DNA of 64,000 bases from Zygnema cylindricum (lineage: Eukaryota; Streptophyta; Zygnematophyceae; Zygnematales; Zygnemataceae), in assembly GCA_037447655.1 (NCBI GenBank), contig JBBHKE010002729.1, positions 290,858 to 354,857 on the forward strand. Direction: 5' to 3'. Below are positions 54,831-64,000 of the stretch, piece by piece. How positions within the stretch are numbered: the first letter of the stretch is position 1; each line of letters starts with the position of its first letter. Under the pieces are notes generated by a model. It saw only the letters and a list, made by a program, of their open reading frames with translations, searched no databases and was not told where the DNA came from. Position numbers and translations under genes: made by a program.

Positions 54831-56960
54831 TCTTGACCGCTCCATTCAAGACAGCCATAGGGTTAAGGAAAGATTATGCATTTTGTCTACTATGATTTCC
54901 GATTCACCCAACCTAAAATCTACGGTGACATCCATCCCATTTGCAGCATTACTGGCTTTACAAATGAACCGTAATTTTGATGCTCTTAGGCCTATCTCTA
55001 CCGACGAGCGCAATTTACTTGACCCACACATCAATTTTTTAGATAATGGGAAGGGTGCATTTTCAGTCAATGGTGTCCTACCGTCATTACCACTTATGGA
55101 CACGAGTGCAAAACCAGTTATTTTGGGGTCATCTTTTGCACTGAAACTAGGTCTGACAGCTGATAAACTTCAGTCCACTTCCACACGTTTAGTCACCTCA
55201 GCGGGAACAACCGAACCAGTTTTGGGCATTACGAAGGATCCACCCTGTTTTAGGTTTCAAAATGGTACAGAATCTGATTTTGCGGAAGTTCGTGTACACG
55301 CATTGGTCACCAAATGTAGTGATTACGTGTGTTTAGTAGGGCAAGATGTGATTTTCAGAGTAGGAGGCGACGTTGATATGTACGATCAGACTTTTTCCTA
55401 CCGTCCTACCAATTATCCGGAAAAGAAAATTTGTCTCCCTCTAATTTCAGCACGCCAATCCATGCCCATTATGGCTCACGCAGCCCAATCTGTCCCTGCT
55501 TATTCCGGTAATTCGGTAGGATTTGAAATTTTTCATTATCTTTCCGCAGAGGAAATTCTGCCCGATAGTCCTTCTTTGCCTGAAATTTTTGATAATCTAG
55601 GTTTTGTTATCGATTCTCACGAGTTCGATCACATCTACAAACACACAATTCAGATTCCTTTATCGCGGGTTCCACCTCTGCCTCTTATTTCTATAGATCT
55701 TTCTGGATTTTTTCCCATTAATTGGAAACCAATTCAGGTAAAACCTCATCAAGATGGTCTAGTCATTTTAGACCTATTCGCAGGCATAGGTACCTCTCTA
55801 CTCTCATGCCTTCGCAACGAATTACCTATCAAGCACTACTACTCAGTTGACACTGACCCTTTAGCTCGGAAAGCCCAAACACATCACTCTAATCTTTTAC
55901 ACGGACAATATCCACATCTTTTCCCTAAATCTGCCTTTGCTCACATGCATACAGCACTACCTCAAGATATTCGTTTGATAGGAAACCAACACCTTCTCGA
56001 TGTGGAACCAATCGATCTTCTCTTTGCCGGTTGGGAGTGTCAGGAATGTCGGTTGGGAGTGTCAGGAATGTCACGAGCAGGCAAAGGTCTCGGCTTAGCT
56101 GATCCCCGCACAAAATTATTCTTTGAATTACTTCGTATCAAGCATTTTTTGCAATCTTTCGATCGCCCATTGGGATCTATTCTGGAAAACGTGGCAGCCT
56201 ATGACGATCCTTGACCTACAGTGTTAGCTGATTACAAGCAGATAGAAGCATTAATTGGTCCTCCACTTATCATTGATGCCGCTTGTCACAGGTCGTTAGC
56301 TCATCGGGTTCGATCTAAATGGACCAACTTGATTGATATTGGACGCCTTAGAGAAGGAAATCTTTTTGTCAAACCTCCTTTTACAGATATTCAGACTGCA
56401 CTTCTTCCTTTTCACAAAGTCCAAACCTCTTCCTTTTCACAAAGTCCAAACCTGTCTGCAGCCTGATCACCCACCGAATTACAACATTAACGTCTCAGGC
56501 CAACCACTCAAAGTTCTCCCCACGGGTTCGATCTAAATGGACCAACTTGATTGATATTGGACGCCTTAGAGAAGGAAATATTTTTGTCAAACCTCCTTTT
56601 ACAGATATTCATACTGCACTTCTTCCTTTTCACAAAGTCCAAACCTGTCTGCAGCCTGATCACCCACCGAATTACAACATTAACGTCTCAGGCCAACCAC
56701 TCAAAGTTCTCCCCACTCCAAAGTTCTCCCCACTCCAGTGTCTTATCCACACTCTCACGCTTTCTCTGGTGATGGGCCCGGCCTGCTCAGAAATATTCAC
56801 ACAGGCGGCCTAGATGAACGTAGAGCCATAGAACGAGAACACCTTATGCATTTCCTTCCCAACACTACGGCTGCCCATGGTCTCACAGAACGACAGCGCT
56901 GCATCCTTTTAGGTCGTGTCATGGACCCTCAATCCCTCTCATTTGTCTTAGGCATCTGAT
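54831..56960 (+). pseudogene. Gypsy-2 protease plus DNMT3-type cytosine-5 methyltransferase domain
   Basis: The protease motif is LMDTSAKPVILG near 55093 (Ser in place of the Gly of DTG). The protease to methyltransferase linker is intact here, unlike gypsy-1. Methyltransferase motifs are I LDLFAGIGTSLL (about 55768), YYSVDTDPLARKA, motif IV AGWECQ (about 56024-56042) followed by a 7-residue insertion and SGMSRAGKG, LADPRTKLFFELL, motif VI ILENVAAY (about 56179), then TGA at 56212, SLAHRVRSKW, and motif X RCILLGRVMDPQSLSF (about 56895-56950). Several tandem duplications lie between 56029 and 56730. Catalytic-position Cys and ENV Glu are present. PC is again EC. Confidence 0.86.
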
Positions 56961-57975
56961 TTGCAACAGGTCGTTACGCACAAACCCATCCGTCTCAACC
57001 AGCTCAGGGGGGGGAATGCATCATCAATTTCTAAACACATACCTACACGATCTCCGGTCACCCTTAGGGGGACACCTTCTCAATTTCCCCTCTTTCCATC
57101 CCCTATAAAACCTTCTCTAGATGTCACAATCTACGATTTCTTGAACCCTAGCCACATGTCATGGTCCATTCCGGCATATACTGCTGCCCAATCTGCTCCC
57201 TCTAGTCGTATGTCAACACCTCCTCACAGGACTCCTTTCTTACTCGCAGGTGGCACCATTGGACAAACTGCTTACAGGAAACACCGGTTGGTTACTCATT
57301 AGGTCAGTCACTTATCGCGGATGAACAGCTAGCTTTTTCACAAGCCATGGAAGCAATGACGATTAAAGGTTCGGAATCTCCTAAATGGAAATTTGGCTCT
57401 AATCTCTCTCAATCTGAACATGATCTACTGAACGAAGCGATTCTCTAGAATATCGACGCTTTTGCTTTCTCTATGAATGATCTTGGTCGCCATACCACCT
57501 ATAAAATGTCTATAGATCCGTAAGACGATCGTCCCATTTTCAAGCTGAAACACCGCTTATCTGAAACGGAATGGGAATTAGTGGATCAACGCTGCGCTGA
57601 ATTAGAGGAAGCTGGCCTTATTTATCGGTCGGATTCTACTTTTGCCGCACCCACTGTCATGCCCAGAAAAAAAGATGCCGAAGGAAACTTTACTGATCGC
57701 AGGATGTGCGGCGATTACCGTGAACTCAATGCTAGAACGATACAAGATCGACATCCAATGCCATTGGCCGAAGAAATATTTGATCATGTAGGAGGCGCTA
57801 AATATTTCAGTATTCTGGATTTACGACAAGGCTTTAACCAGATTGAAATAGAGGAGAAGGATAGGCATAAAACCGCCTTTTGGGGTAGTGATGGTCGTTA
57901 GGAGTGGTGTGTCATGCCTTTTGGACTTAAGAACGCCCCCGCAGTTTTTCAAAAAGTAATGGATTCAGTTTTAGG
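56961..57975 (+). pseudogene. Gypsy-2 spacer and N-terminal RT, truncated
   Basis: The spacer includes YDFLNPSHMSW. RT begins FSMNDLGRHTTYKM near 57470 and covers FAAPTVMPRKKDAEGNF, LDLRQGFNQIEI and FGLKNAPAVFQKVM. A TAG at 57899 replaces the Trp of the GRWEW motif. The copy ends before the YIDD box. Its sequence is closer to gypsy-0 than to gypsy-1 (for example GNFTDRRMCGDY and SISKHIPTRSPV). Confidence 0.9.
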
Positions 57976-59920
57976 TGCCCCCACACCGAATATAGTGTGG
58001 AGGATATCCATTTGGCGATACATCGAAAGCGGAGACAGATGAGACACAAGCAGGGTAGGGAGGGGAGGAGAGGATGATAGGAGGGGCACCGGTGGGTAAA
58101 ACATTGTTAGTGTTGAGTACCAGTGGCCTCAATTATCGCCATAAACGTAAAAAAAAATCGATTTTTTTTCGCCCTTCCCCCCCCACCCCACCTCTTCTTC
58201 CTATTGCGATAACTCTATACTTTTCTGTACTTTTTATGTACTTTAGTCGTACTGCAGTACCGTACGGCCCCTCCCACCACCCCAAATTTGTTGGTCCTGG
58301 AGAAGTATATCTGCCCCCCTCACCGTTCTATAACATTTATTCGATAATATATTTAACAATATCGGATTTATATATATTAAAGCTCTATTTTGGTACTTCA
58401 CTTGCATGGAATATGGGAGAAGGGTGTGGCAAAAGGGCAGGAGGGGAGGGAAAGGGGAGGGAGAGGGGAGAAGGGAGAGGGGGGAGAAGAGAGGGGAGAG
58501 GGAAGCCCATAACCGATCAATCATACCCTTGATAGTTTTTTCTTTCTTCCAAAAAAAAACGAATCCAATTGAAGGTGAAATTTATAAATCTAAATATAAA
58601 TATGAATGTGCAATACAAATTTATACATGAATCTGAATTTATTGCACATAAATTTATGCAATAGTTATGAATCGAAAACACAACTTTATTGGTGTAGATC
58701 TCTACTTTTCCACATATTCAAATCATTTCTCAAGTTTCAAAAACTCGATTAAATTAGGATACTATTTAAATTATTTTCCGAGTTACAAAAACTTAATTAA
58801 ATTAGGATGCTATGGGTTGTTATTGCCAAATCTCATAAGAAGCACCAATTTTACAATACGAAGTAAAAAAAAAAATCTCTTTGTTTTTGTTTCATTTGCT
58901 CTCTTTTCCCTTTTTAGGTTTTTTTTAGTTGCTTCTATCTACATTCGGTTTTTCACTTTCGCTTATTCCTTTCATTTTTTGTTCCCAATGTGTATATTTA
59001 TAAAGTATTTAAATATAATAATCTAATATGTTATAAAATGGTTTACCTCCGTGCTTTCTTATTGAAGTCTTATTACTATATATGATCCAACAGGTGCTTA
59101 CAGGTAATCGATGCGAAGGTGCTTTTTTAGCAAAATAACTAGTTAAAAGGAAAAAGAAAAAGGAAAAATAACAAACAAAAGTGAGTGAAAAACTGGATGG
59201 TTTTTCATTAAAATAAGAAAGAAAGTGGAAAATAAGTGATTTTAGGGAAGGTCCAGTGAGACATTGTACAAATAGTGTGTGAAAAAAATATAAAATTTCA
59301 GAATTCCTGAGAATATTACACTTTTGTTAAGCATTCCCATCGAGAATTTCAGGCGTCGTTCTTTCTATTTTTCCTTTTTTTTTCGAAGTACTAAAATGAA
59401 GGAAAAAGGTAAACTATGTATACAGCAAAAAATACCTTAAACATTGTATGAAAATTTAACGACTTTCCATAACCCTTTTCCTCTCCCTCTTCCTCTCCCT
59501 CTCCCTCCCTCGCCCACTCCCTCTCCCTCTCCGATGTCCTTTTTTCTGTATTCCTTTTTCACCTAAGCACTAAATGAAGGAAAGCAGGGTAGACTACATA
59601 GCAAAAGCTATAGTATACACAGTACAAAAAAAAAGTGTATAGTTTAATTTCGTAATTTAAAACAATTGCACAAAATCAGTCGCTAACTTTTTAGACGACT
59701 GTGAAACAAGAAAAAACTTTTTATCAGATGGATTAATTATACAAAACTGTAACTTTTTCCTACCTTTCAATTCACCTCTCTCTATCTTTCTACTTTTGCA
59801 CATGTGAAATTTATACTTAATCAGCTAATTAATTCATCACAACCATATAGCTTTATTCTACCTCTCTACCTTTTTTCCGTTTTCTGACGCGTTTTTGATA
59901 AAGCTTATGATCATTACCTT
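57976..59920. other. Intergenic region between gypsy-2 and the aquaporin gene
   Basis: No gene is recognised. It contains a G-rich tract on the plus strand at 58405-58505 (repeated GGGGAGGG and GAGGGGAG words), AT-rich sequence, and a CTCCCT-rich tract at 59480-59532 that is G-rich on the strand of the downstream gene. Short frames show no domain. Confidence 0.6.
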
Positions 59921-60233
59921 CTAAGATGTTTTCTTTTTGCCACTGTTCTCTTCTTCCTTAGGTTTAGTTGTCTCCTTTTCTAATTTTTCACCAGTCTTAG
60001 GCTTAATTTCTGCCGGTTTCTCCTTTGTCGCAGGTCGAATAAAATTTCCGAAAACAATAGCCGCGAGAATCGTACCGATTACGGGAGCCAACCAGTACAC
60101 ATAGAAATGCTCCGGATTCGAGTGCTCATTTCTCAAATACGCCCAAGCAAATGCCTGCAAGCCAACGAAAACTCAAGCATCTTGATTCAACACACATTAT
60201 TTGCCCTTCACTGCCTCTCTGTCCATCTCTATC

Positions 60234-60305
<72 letters not shown>

Positions 60306-63300
60306 TCTCTGCCCGGCTTATTTGCATATGCAACTGCTATTTCCGTTGCTTCTCTACCTCCAAAACAGACAAAGGCTTCCATTCTTTTCACAAGTCTTAA
60401 ACACGTTGGTAATGATTAGCGATACTATAGTCAGCAAAGTCAGGTGATCATACGATCGGAAATTTCTCACGTTTTACTCACAAACATGTGAGCAATTCTA
60501 CACTTTGTACAGATTTTTTGAGTAATTGGGTGCGTACTGTTACTCAAAACTGGACTTCGCTCAAAACATGAATTTTTTTTAATACTGTAATCACCCTCTT
60601 TAATTTGTTCTCCCTCTCCCTCTCCCATTGTATCAAAATCCTTACCATGGTTGGGTTCATAGCTGGGCCAGTATATGGGGCTCCAACCACTATACAGGAA
60701 AGAACTCCTGTAATAAGAAGAGCTGACCGAAGTGCAAAACTTTTTGGTCCGGCAAGAATGCACCATAAAACCACTACATTGACGGCAAAAGTAAGCAAAA
60801 TTTCTGCGATTATCGCTGTTTGTAAATCGACTCCGTGACCTATTTTCGGTCCTCCAAGAGTATGTTTATAAGCTTCTGGCATCACCTCTGTAATTGCCCG
60901 GGCACCTAAAATCGAACCAGCTACCTGGTTGTTGCACACAGAAACACAAAAAACACACAGGACCATCCATAAAACACAAAAAAACACTATAGTTGTCAAA
61001 CCTTGTTAAAGCTTTTTGTCCTTTGTTGTTTAAATTCAAACTGGTTTAAGAAATACCCATGCTGATGGATTGGTTCAGCTTTACTGATCAATATTTTTTT
61101 GTTTTAAGATCTCGTGTTTCTGTTATGACATACACACTGCATTTTGATTTTATATTTTCGTCTTATATGATTAAGATCAGAACATGTTTCTATAAATTTA
61201 TGAACATATGTGGGTCGGTTTCTAAACCAATTACCATTGAAATATAAATTTACGTTTCATTGATTCCATATTTGAGTCGTTTTAAATGAGGATATATCAA
61301 AACTAGCATACAAACTATTTTGATTTACTTCTTGTGTGATTATTTGAATTAAGTTATTTTGAAATCGTTCAATCTGTTTACCAAGTGCGATATTAATTGT
61401 ATGCAACGAGGATTCATTTAGACGTTGAAAAGCTAGCTCAAAAGTGTCAGATTTATTAATTGTTTGTGGGTAATCATTAACGGATCTGGTTTCAGCTAAG
61501 TTTCAATAGTGGTCACAATTAGAAGACATCAGTTCATTTATATACAATAGTTTTATTTGAAAGGATAAATATCCCATGTTTTATGTACAGTATCTGTAGA
61601 CATAAAGATAACAAGCAGCTAAAAGTAAACTGTAAAGAACTCAAATTGCAAATTGAAAATCTCAAGAAATTGCAAAAAACATTAACATATTCCAGTAGAC
61701 GCACAAAGGATATTCGACTTGCATTAGTTTGCCACGTTTCTGGTCATGTTACGTGATATTTGACCGAAACATGACTAAAAACATGCAAGTGAGAATATGT
61801 GTCCTGATATTTTAATTGCAAGGAAAATTACGAACAAAATGACATACTCTGGTAGATACACTGATATTTTACATGAATTGAAATTACGAACAAAAGCATA
61901 CCTTCTCTCCCTTCCCTCCCTCCCTTAATTACCTGCACCGGAATCGTGATATCCATGGCAAGGTTTAACTCATTGCCTTCTCCCAGTCCCTCTCTCTCTC
62001 CCTCCCTCCCTCCCCTTCCTTCCTTCCTCAAGCACTTGAATCGGAATCATAATTCCCTCGCTCATCCCTCCCTCTCCTCTCTTCCTCCCTCAAGCACTTG
62101 CATCAAAATCTTTATTCCCTCTCTCCCTCCCTCTCCCTCCCTCCTTCCCTTCCCTCCCCCCCTCTCCCTCCCTTATGTACCTGCACCGGAATCTTGATTC
62201 CCATGGCAAGAATGGACTCATTGCCTTCTCCCAGCCAATAGTTGGCAAGATTTGAAGTCGGATTGAAAGAAGCGCCTCCCATGGCATCTGTCAGAGCTCC
62301 AAACACCATAAGGTGTACTGCTATTACAGACTGCAGGAGAAAAAAAGCGAAAAATACGTTAAGAAAAAAAGAAGAAAAAGTGCAAAAAAAGTGAGAAAAA
62401 AGCGGAAAGTTAAGGAAGTTAAATTATGCTTGAAGATGAAACGATGCCATAATGGACCGCAAGAGAAAAAACAGTGATGAAAAAAGTTGAAAGGAAAGTG
62501 AAAAAAAGAAAAACTATGAAATTATGTTTGGAGATGAAGACAATGCTATTACGGACTGCAAGAGAAAAAAGTGAAAAAACAGTGAAAAAAAAGCTGAAAG
62601 AAAAGTGAAAAAAAAAGCTGAAAGAAAAGTGAAAAAAAAAAGCTAGATGTTCGGAGATGAAGACAATGCCACTACAGAGTGCAAGAAAAAAAAAATAATA
62701 AGAAAGTGAAAAAAAAAGTTCACAAGCAAGTATGAAATTGTGTTTGGAGACGAAGACAATGCTATTACGGACTGCGAAAGAAAAGAAAGTGGAAAAAAAA
62801 GTGAAAAAAAAGAGTGAAAAAAAAGAGTGAAAAATAATGTGGAAAACAAAAAATGGAAAGAATTGTGAAAAACAAGCAAGTATGAACTTATGGCTGGAGA
62901 TGGAGTCAATGGTGTTACAGACTGCGAGAGAAAAAAACGAAAAAAGTGAAAAACTAAAGCAAGTAGGGAATTATGTTCGTAGATGAAAACACTGCTATCA
63001 CAGATTGCAAAATGAAAGAGGAAGTGAAAAAAACGGAAAAAAAATGAAAGAAAAAACGGTGAAAATAGTGATAAAAGTGAAGAAAAAAAAATGAAAAAAA
63101 AGTGAAAAAAAAGCGAAAGGAAATGAACTACTGATATTACAGACTGAAAAAAAAAATGGAAAAAAGGTAAAAAAAAAAAAAGTGAAAACATTGCTATTGC
63201 AGACTGGAAGAAAATAATTGAAATGTGAAAAAAAAAAAAAGACGTGAAGAAATACAACTGCAATAGCTTCTTTGATGCCAAAAAAAGCCTCCAAAAAAAT

Positions 63301-63704
63301 TGCGTCCAAAAACATTCCACGAAAACGAGTTTTGAAGTAACACTGAAAAACTTCTACTTATACTTTTCTAGTGATAAATAAACAAACATTCAATTGGATG
63401 GACCTTCACTGCAGGTTGGCAGAAACTTTGAAGATTCAACCGTTTAGATCCCTCCATTTTTTCAGAAAATTCACAAGAAGAGAAAATTAAATAACAGAGC
63501 TTAAACAATTTAAAAAAAAACTTCATACGATATTTTCTAATTTTAATATTTTACGAAAAATCAGGAGGTATCTTGTGCGTTCATTTTTGCTTCCGGAAAC
63601 TGACCAGAAGCAAGAAAAGATTTAAAGAGTCGTCTCCACCAAAATAAGGACCTAAAATCATTGCTGTTGCTCCAGCAGTAGATCCAATAAACATAAAAAG
63701 GAAA
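59921..63704 (-). CDS. SIP: SIP-type aquaporin (small basic intrinsic protein), 5' end beyond the window
   Basis: Four minus-strand exons with GT-AG borders fit together in frame: 63605-63704 (enters with one base of a split codon), 62181-62330, 60646-60924 and 59921-60154, giving 253 residues plus a missing first exon. Exon 1 shown encodes a membrane segment (FLFMFIGSTAGATAMILG). Exon 2 holds the first pore motif GGASFNPTSN; NPT here is normal for SIP1. Exon 3 encodes KHTLGGPKIGHGVDLQTA, two membrane segments and TGPAMNPTM. Exon 4 begins AFAWAYLRNEH and has FYVYWLAPVIGT and a lysine-rich tail ending GKKKTS. SIPs are MIP-family channels mostly of the ER, with basic C-termini. The second pore motif is NPT instead of NPA. 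Introns are about 1.27, 1.26 and 0.49 kb. Confidence 0.9.
60193..60316. repeat. (CT)n tract in the last aquaporin intron
   Basis: About 80 bases of CT dinucleotides with CCCT interruptions, GA-rich on the coding strand. Open frames of Leu-Ser or Arg-Glu are artefacts. Confidence 0.9.
60925..61900. other. Aquaporin intron (between 60924 and 62181), unique part
   Basis: AT-rich intron sequence without recognisable genes. The splice acceptor AACCAG on the coding strand precedes exon 3 at 60925. Confidence 0.65.
61910..62180 (-). repeat. Tandem partial copies of aquaporin exon 2's 3' end with donor sites, set in G-rich sequence
   Basis: On the coding strand, three copies of the exon 2 end follow the true donor at 62180: one near 62095-62112 (AAGATTTTGATGCAAGTGC), one near 62037-62056 (ATGATTCCGATTCAAGTGC), and a longer one at about 61931-61985 that preserves LGEGNELNLAMDITIPVQ followed by a GT donor. 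GGGAGGGAGGG-type runs separate them. Confidence 0.85.
62331..63240 (-). repeat. Tandem copies of aquaporin exon 2's acceptor and first codons
   Basis: The true acceptor reads CTCCTGCAG then TCTGTAATAGCAG on the coding strand. Upstream in the intron about eight variants of the same polypyrimidine plus CAG plus TC(T/C)GTAATAGCA word occur, at about 62443, 62544, 62667, 62760, 62910, 62992, 63131 and 63191. Five keep AG at the splice position (62544, 62760, 62910, 63131, 63191). Spacing is 60-150 bp. The Phe/Ser-rich open frame across this region is a by-product. Confidence 0.85.
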
Positions 63705-64000
63705 CTGCAAAAAAAAAAAATAGAGAAAAAGATGGAGTCAGTGGCTGAAGGCAATCCAGATAAAAAACTCAACCACATTAAATAAAACTTGACTGCAATA
63801 AATAAAACTAAAACAAAACTTAACCGGAATACATAATACTTAAATGCAATACATAAATTAAGCTAAAAATTTAATCATAGTACATAAAAATTGACTGCAA
63901 TAGATAAAACTTAAGTGCATTGTATAAAATTTGACCAGAAATTAACCACAACACATAAAACTTAACCGTAATCCATAATATTTTGTTGCCAGAAACTGTG
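63705..64000. other. Upstream aquaporin intron, partial
   Basis: The acceptor TTTTTTTTTTTTGCAG on the coding strand adjoins exon 63704. The remainder is AT-rich with repeated CATAAAACTT(A/G)A words. No first exon is recognised before the window ends. Confidence 0.55.

Larger units (their letters stand above)
51725..57975 (+). mobile_element. Ty3/gypsy retrotransposon gypsy-2, 3'-truncated, carrying a DNA methyltransferase domain
   Basis: Sequence starting TGTTGTCCATAGCC cuts copia A pol at 51725 (candidate duplication CAAAA on the left). A 5' LTR, leader, gag, protease, methyltransferase and the first part of RT follow in the same order as gypsy-1. RT stops at 57975 in KVMDSVLG against unrelated sequence, so integrase and the 3' LTR are missing. 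Protein similarity to gypsy-1 is high in all domains, while the LTRs are not obviously alike. Confidence 0.88.

Noticed and set aside
60107-60447. Leu/Ser and Arg/Glu-rich frames
   Set aside because: They are translations of the (CT)n tract in an intron.
62643-63320. A 225-codon minus-strand frame rich in Phe and Ser
   Set aside because: It is aquaporin intron made of polypyrimidine tracts and duplicated acceptor sequences, not a protein.
63581-63778. Aquaporin start at the upstream Met near 63778
   Set aside because: The segment between it and 63704 is a polypyrimidine tract with a GCAG acceptor, so it is intron.

Overview
This is nuclear DNA from a streptophyte: a charophyte-grade green alga or early land plant fits best, and a Chara-like genome is only a guess. 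The evidence is a SIP-type plant aquaporin gene with GT-AG introns at the right edge, LTR retrotransposons throughout, and Ty3/gypsy elements that carry a DNA cytosine methyltransferase domain. From memory, that last arrangement has been reported in a charophyte alga and, independently, in dinoflagellates. The sequence is AT-rich with two assembly gaps (10 N at 19216-19225 and 991 N at 37454-38444). Apart from the aquaporin I see no intact host gene; about 57 kb is retroelement, DNA transposon and simple-repeat debris.

Layout. 1-3540: two copia LTRs around a piece of gypsy pol (gypsy-0). 3545-3860: a CpG-rich, palindromic array with a 20-bp period. 4554-13088: gypsy-1, ordered gag, protease, DNMT3-like methyltransferase, RT, RNase H, integrase. 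13089-17263: copia gag-only element I and the gag of copia H. 17264-19215: start of copia F's LTR joined to the 3' end of minus-strand copia E; this piece is nearly repeated at 25062-26927. 19226-25061: degenerate arrays, a copia 3' end with LTR, an 81-bp perfect duplication and minisatellites. 25062-43364: a deep nest. Copia E (minus, 25592-32699) sits in the LTR of copia F, a 1.3-kb LTR-like insert sits in E, and a PIF/Harbinger transposon (35867-42534) sits in F's pol. 43345-57975: copia A, interrupted in gag by copia B (43697-50007, TSD TGATG) and in pol by gypsy-2 (51725-57975), a second methyltransferase-bearing element. 57976-59920: intergenic. 59921-63704: the aquaporin gene, minus strand, 5' end beyond the window.

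How the parts work together. The gypsy elements encode a polyprotein in which a C5-methyltransferase domain lies between protease and RT, so an active copy could have delivered a methyltransferase with its own replication complex. All three gypsy copies here retain at least the C-terminal motif of that domain, and all are broken. The copia elements share an unusual design: the gag start codon is in the LTR end and gag reads through a primer-binding site matching the anticodon arm of initiator tRNA-Met (half-tRNA priming as in Drosophila copia). The aquaporin gene is notable for a second NPT motif and for arrays of duplicated splice-site sequences on both sides of one exon.
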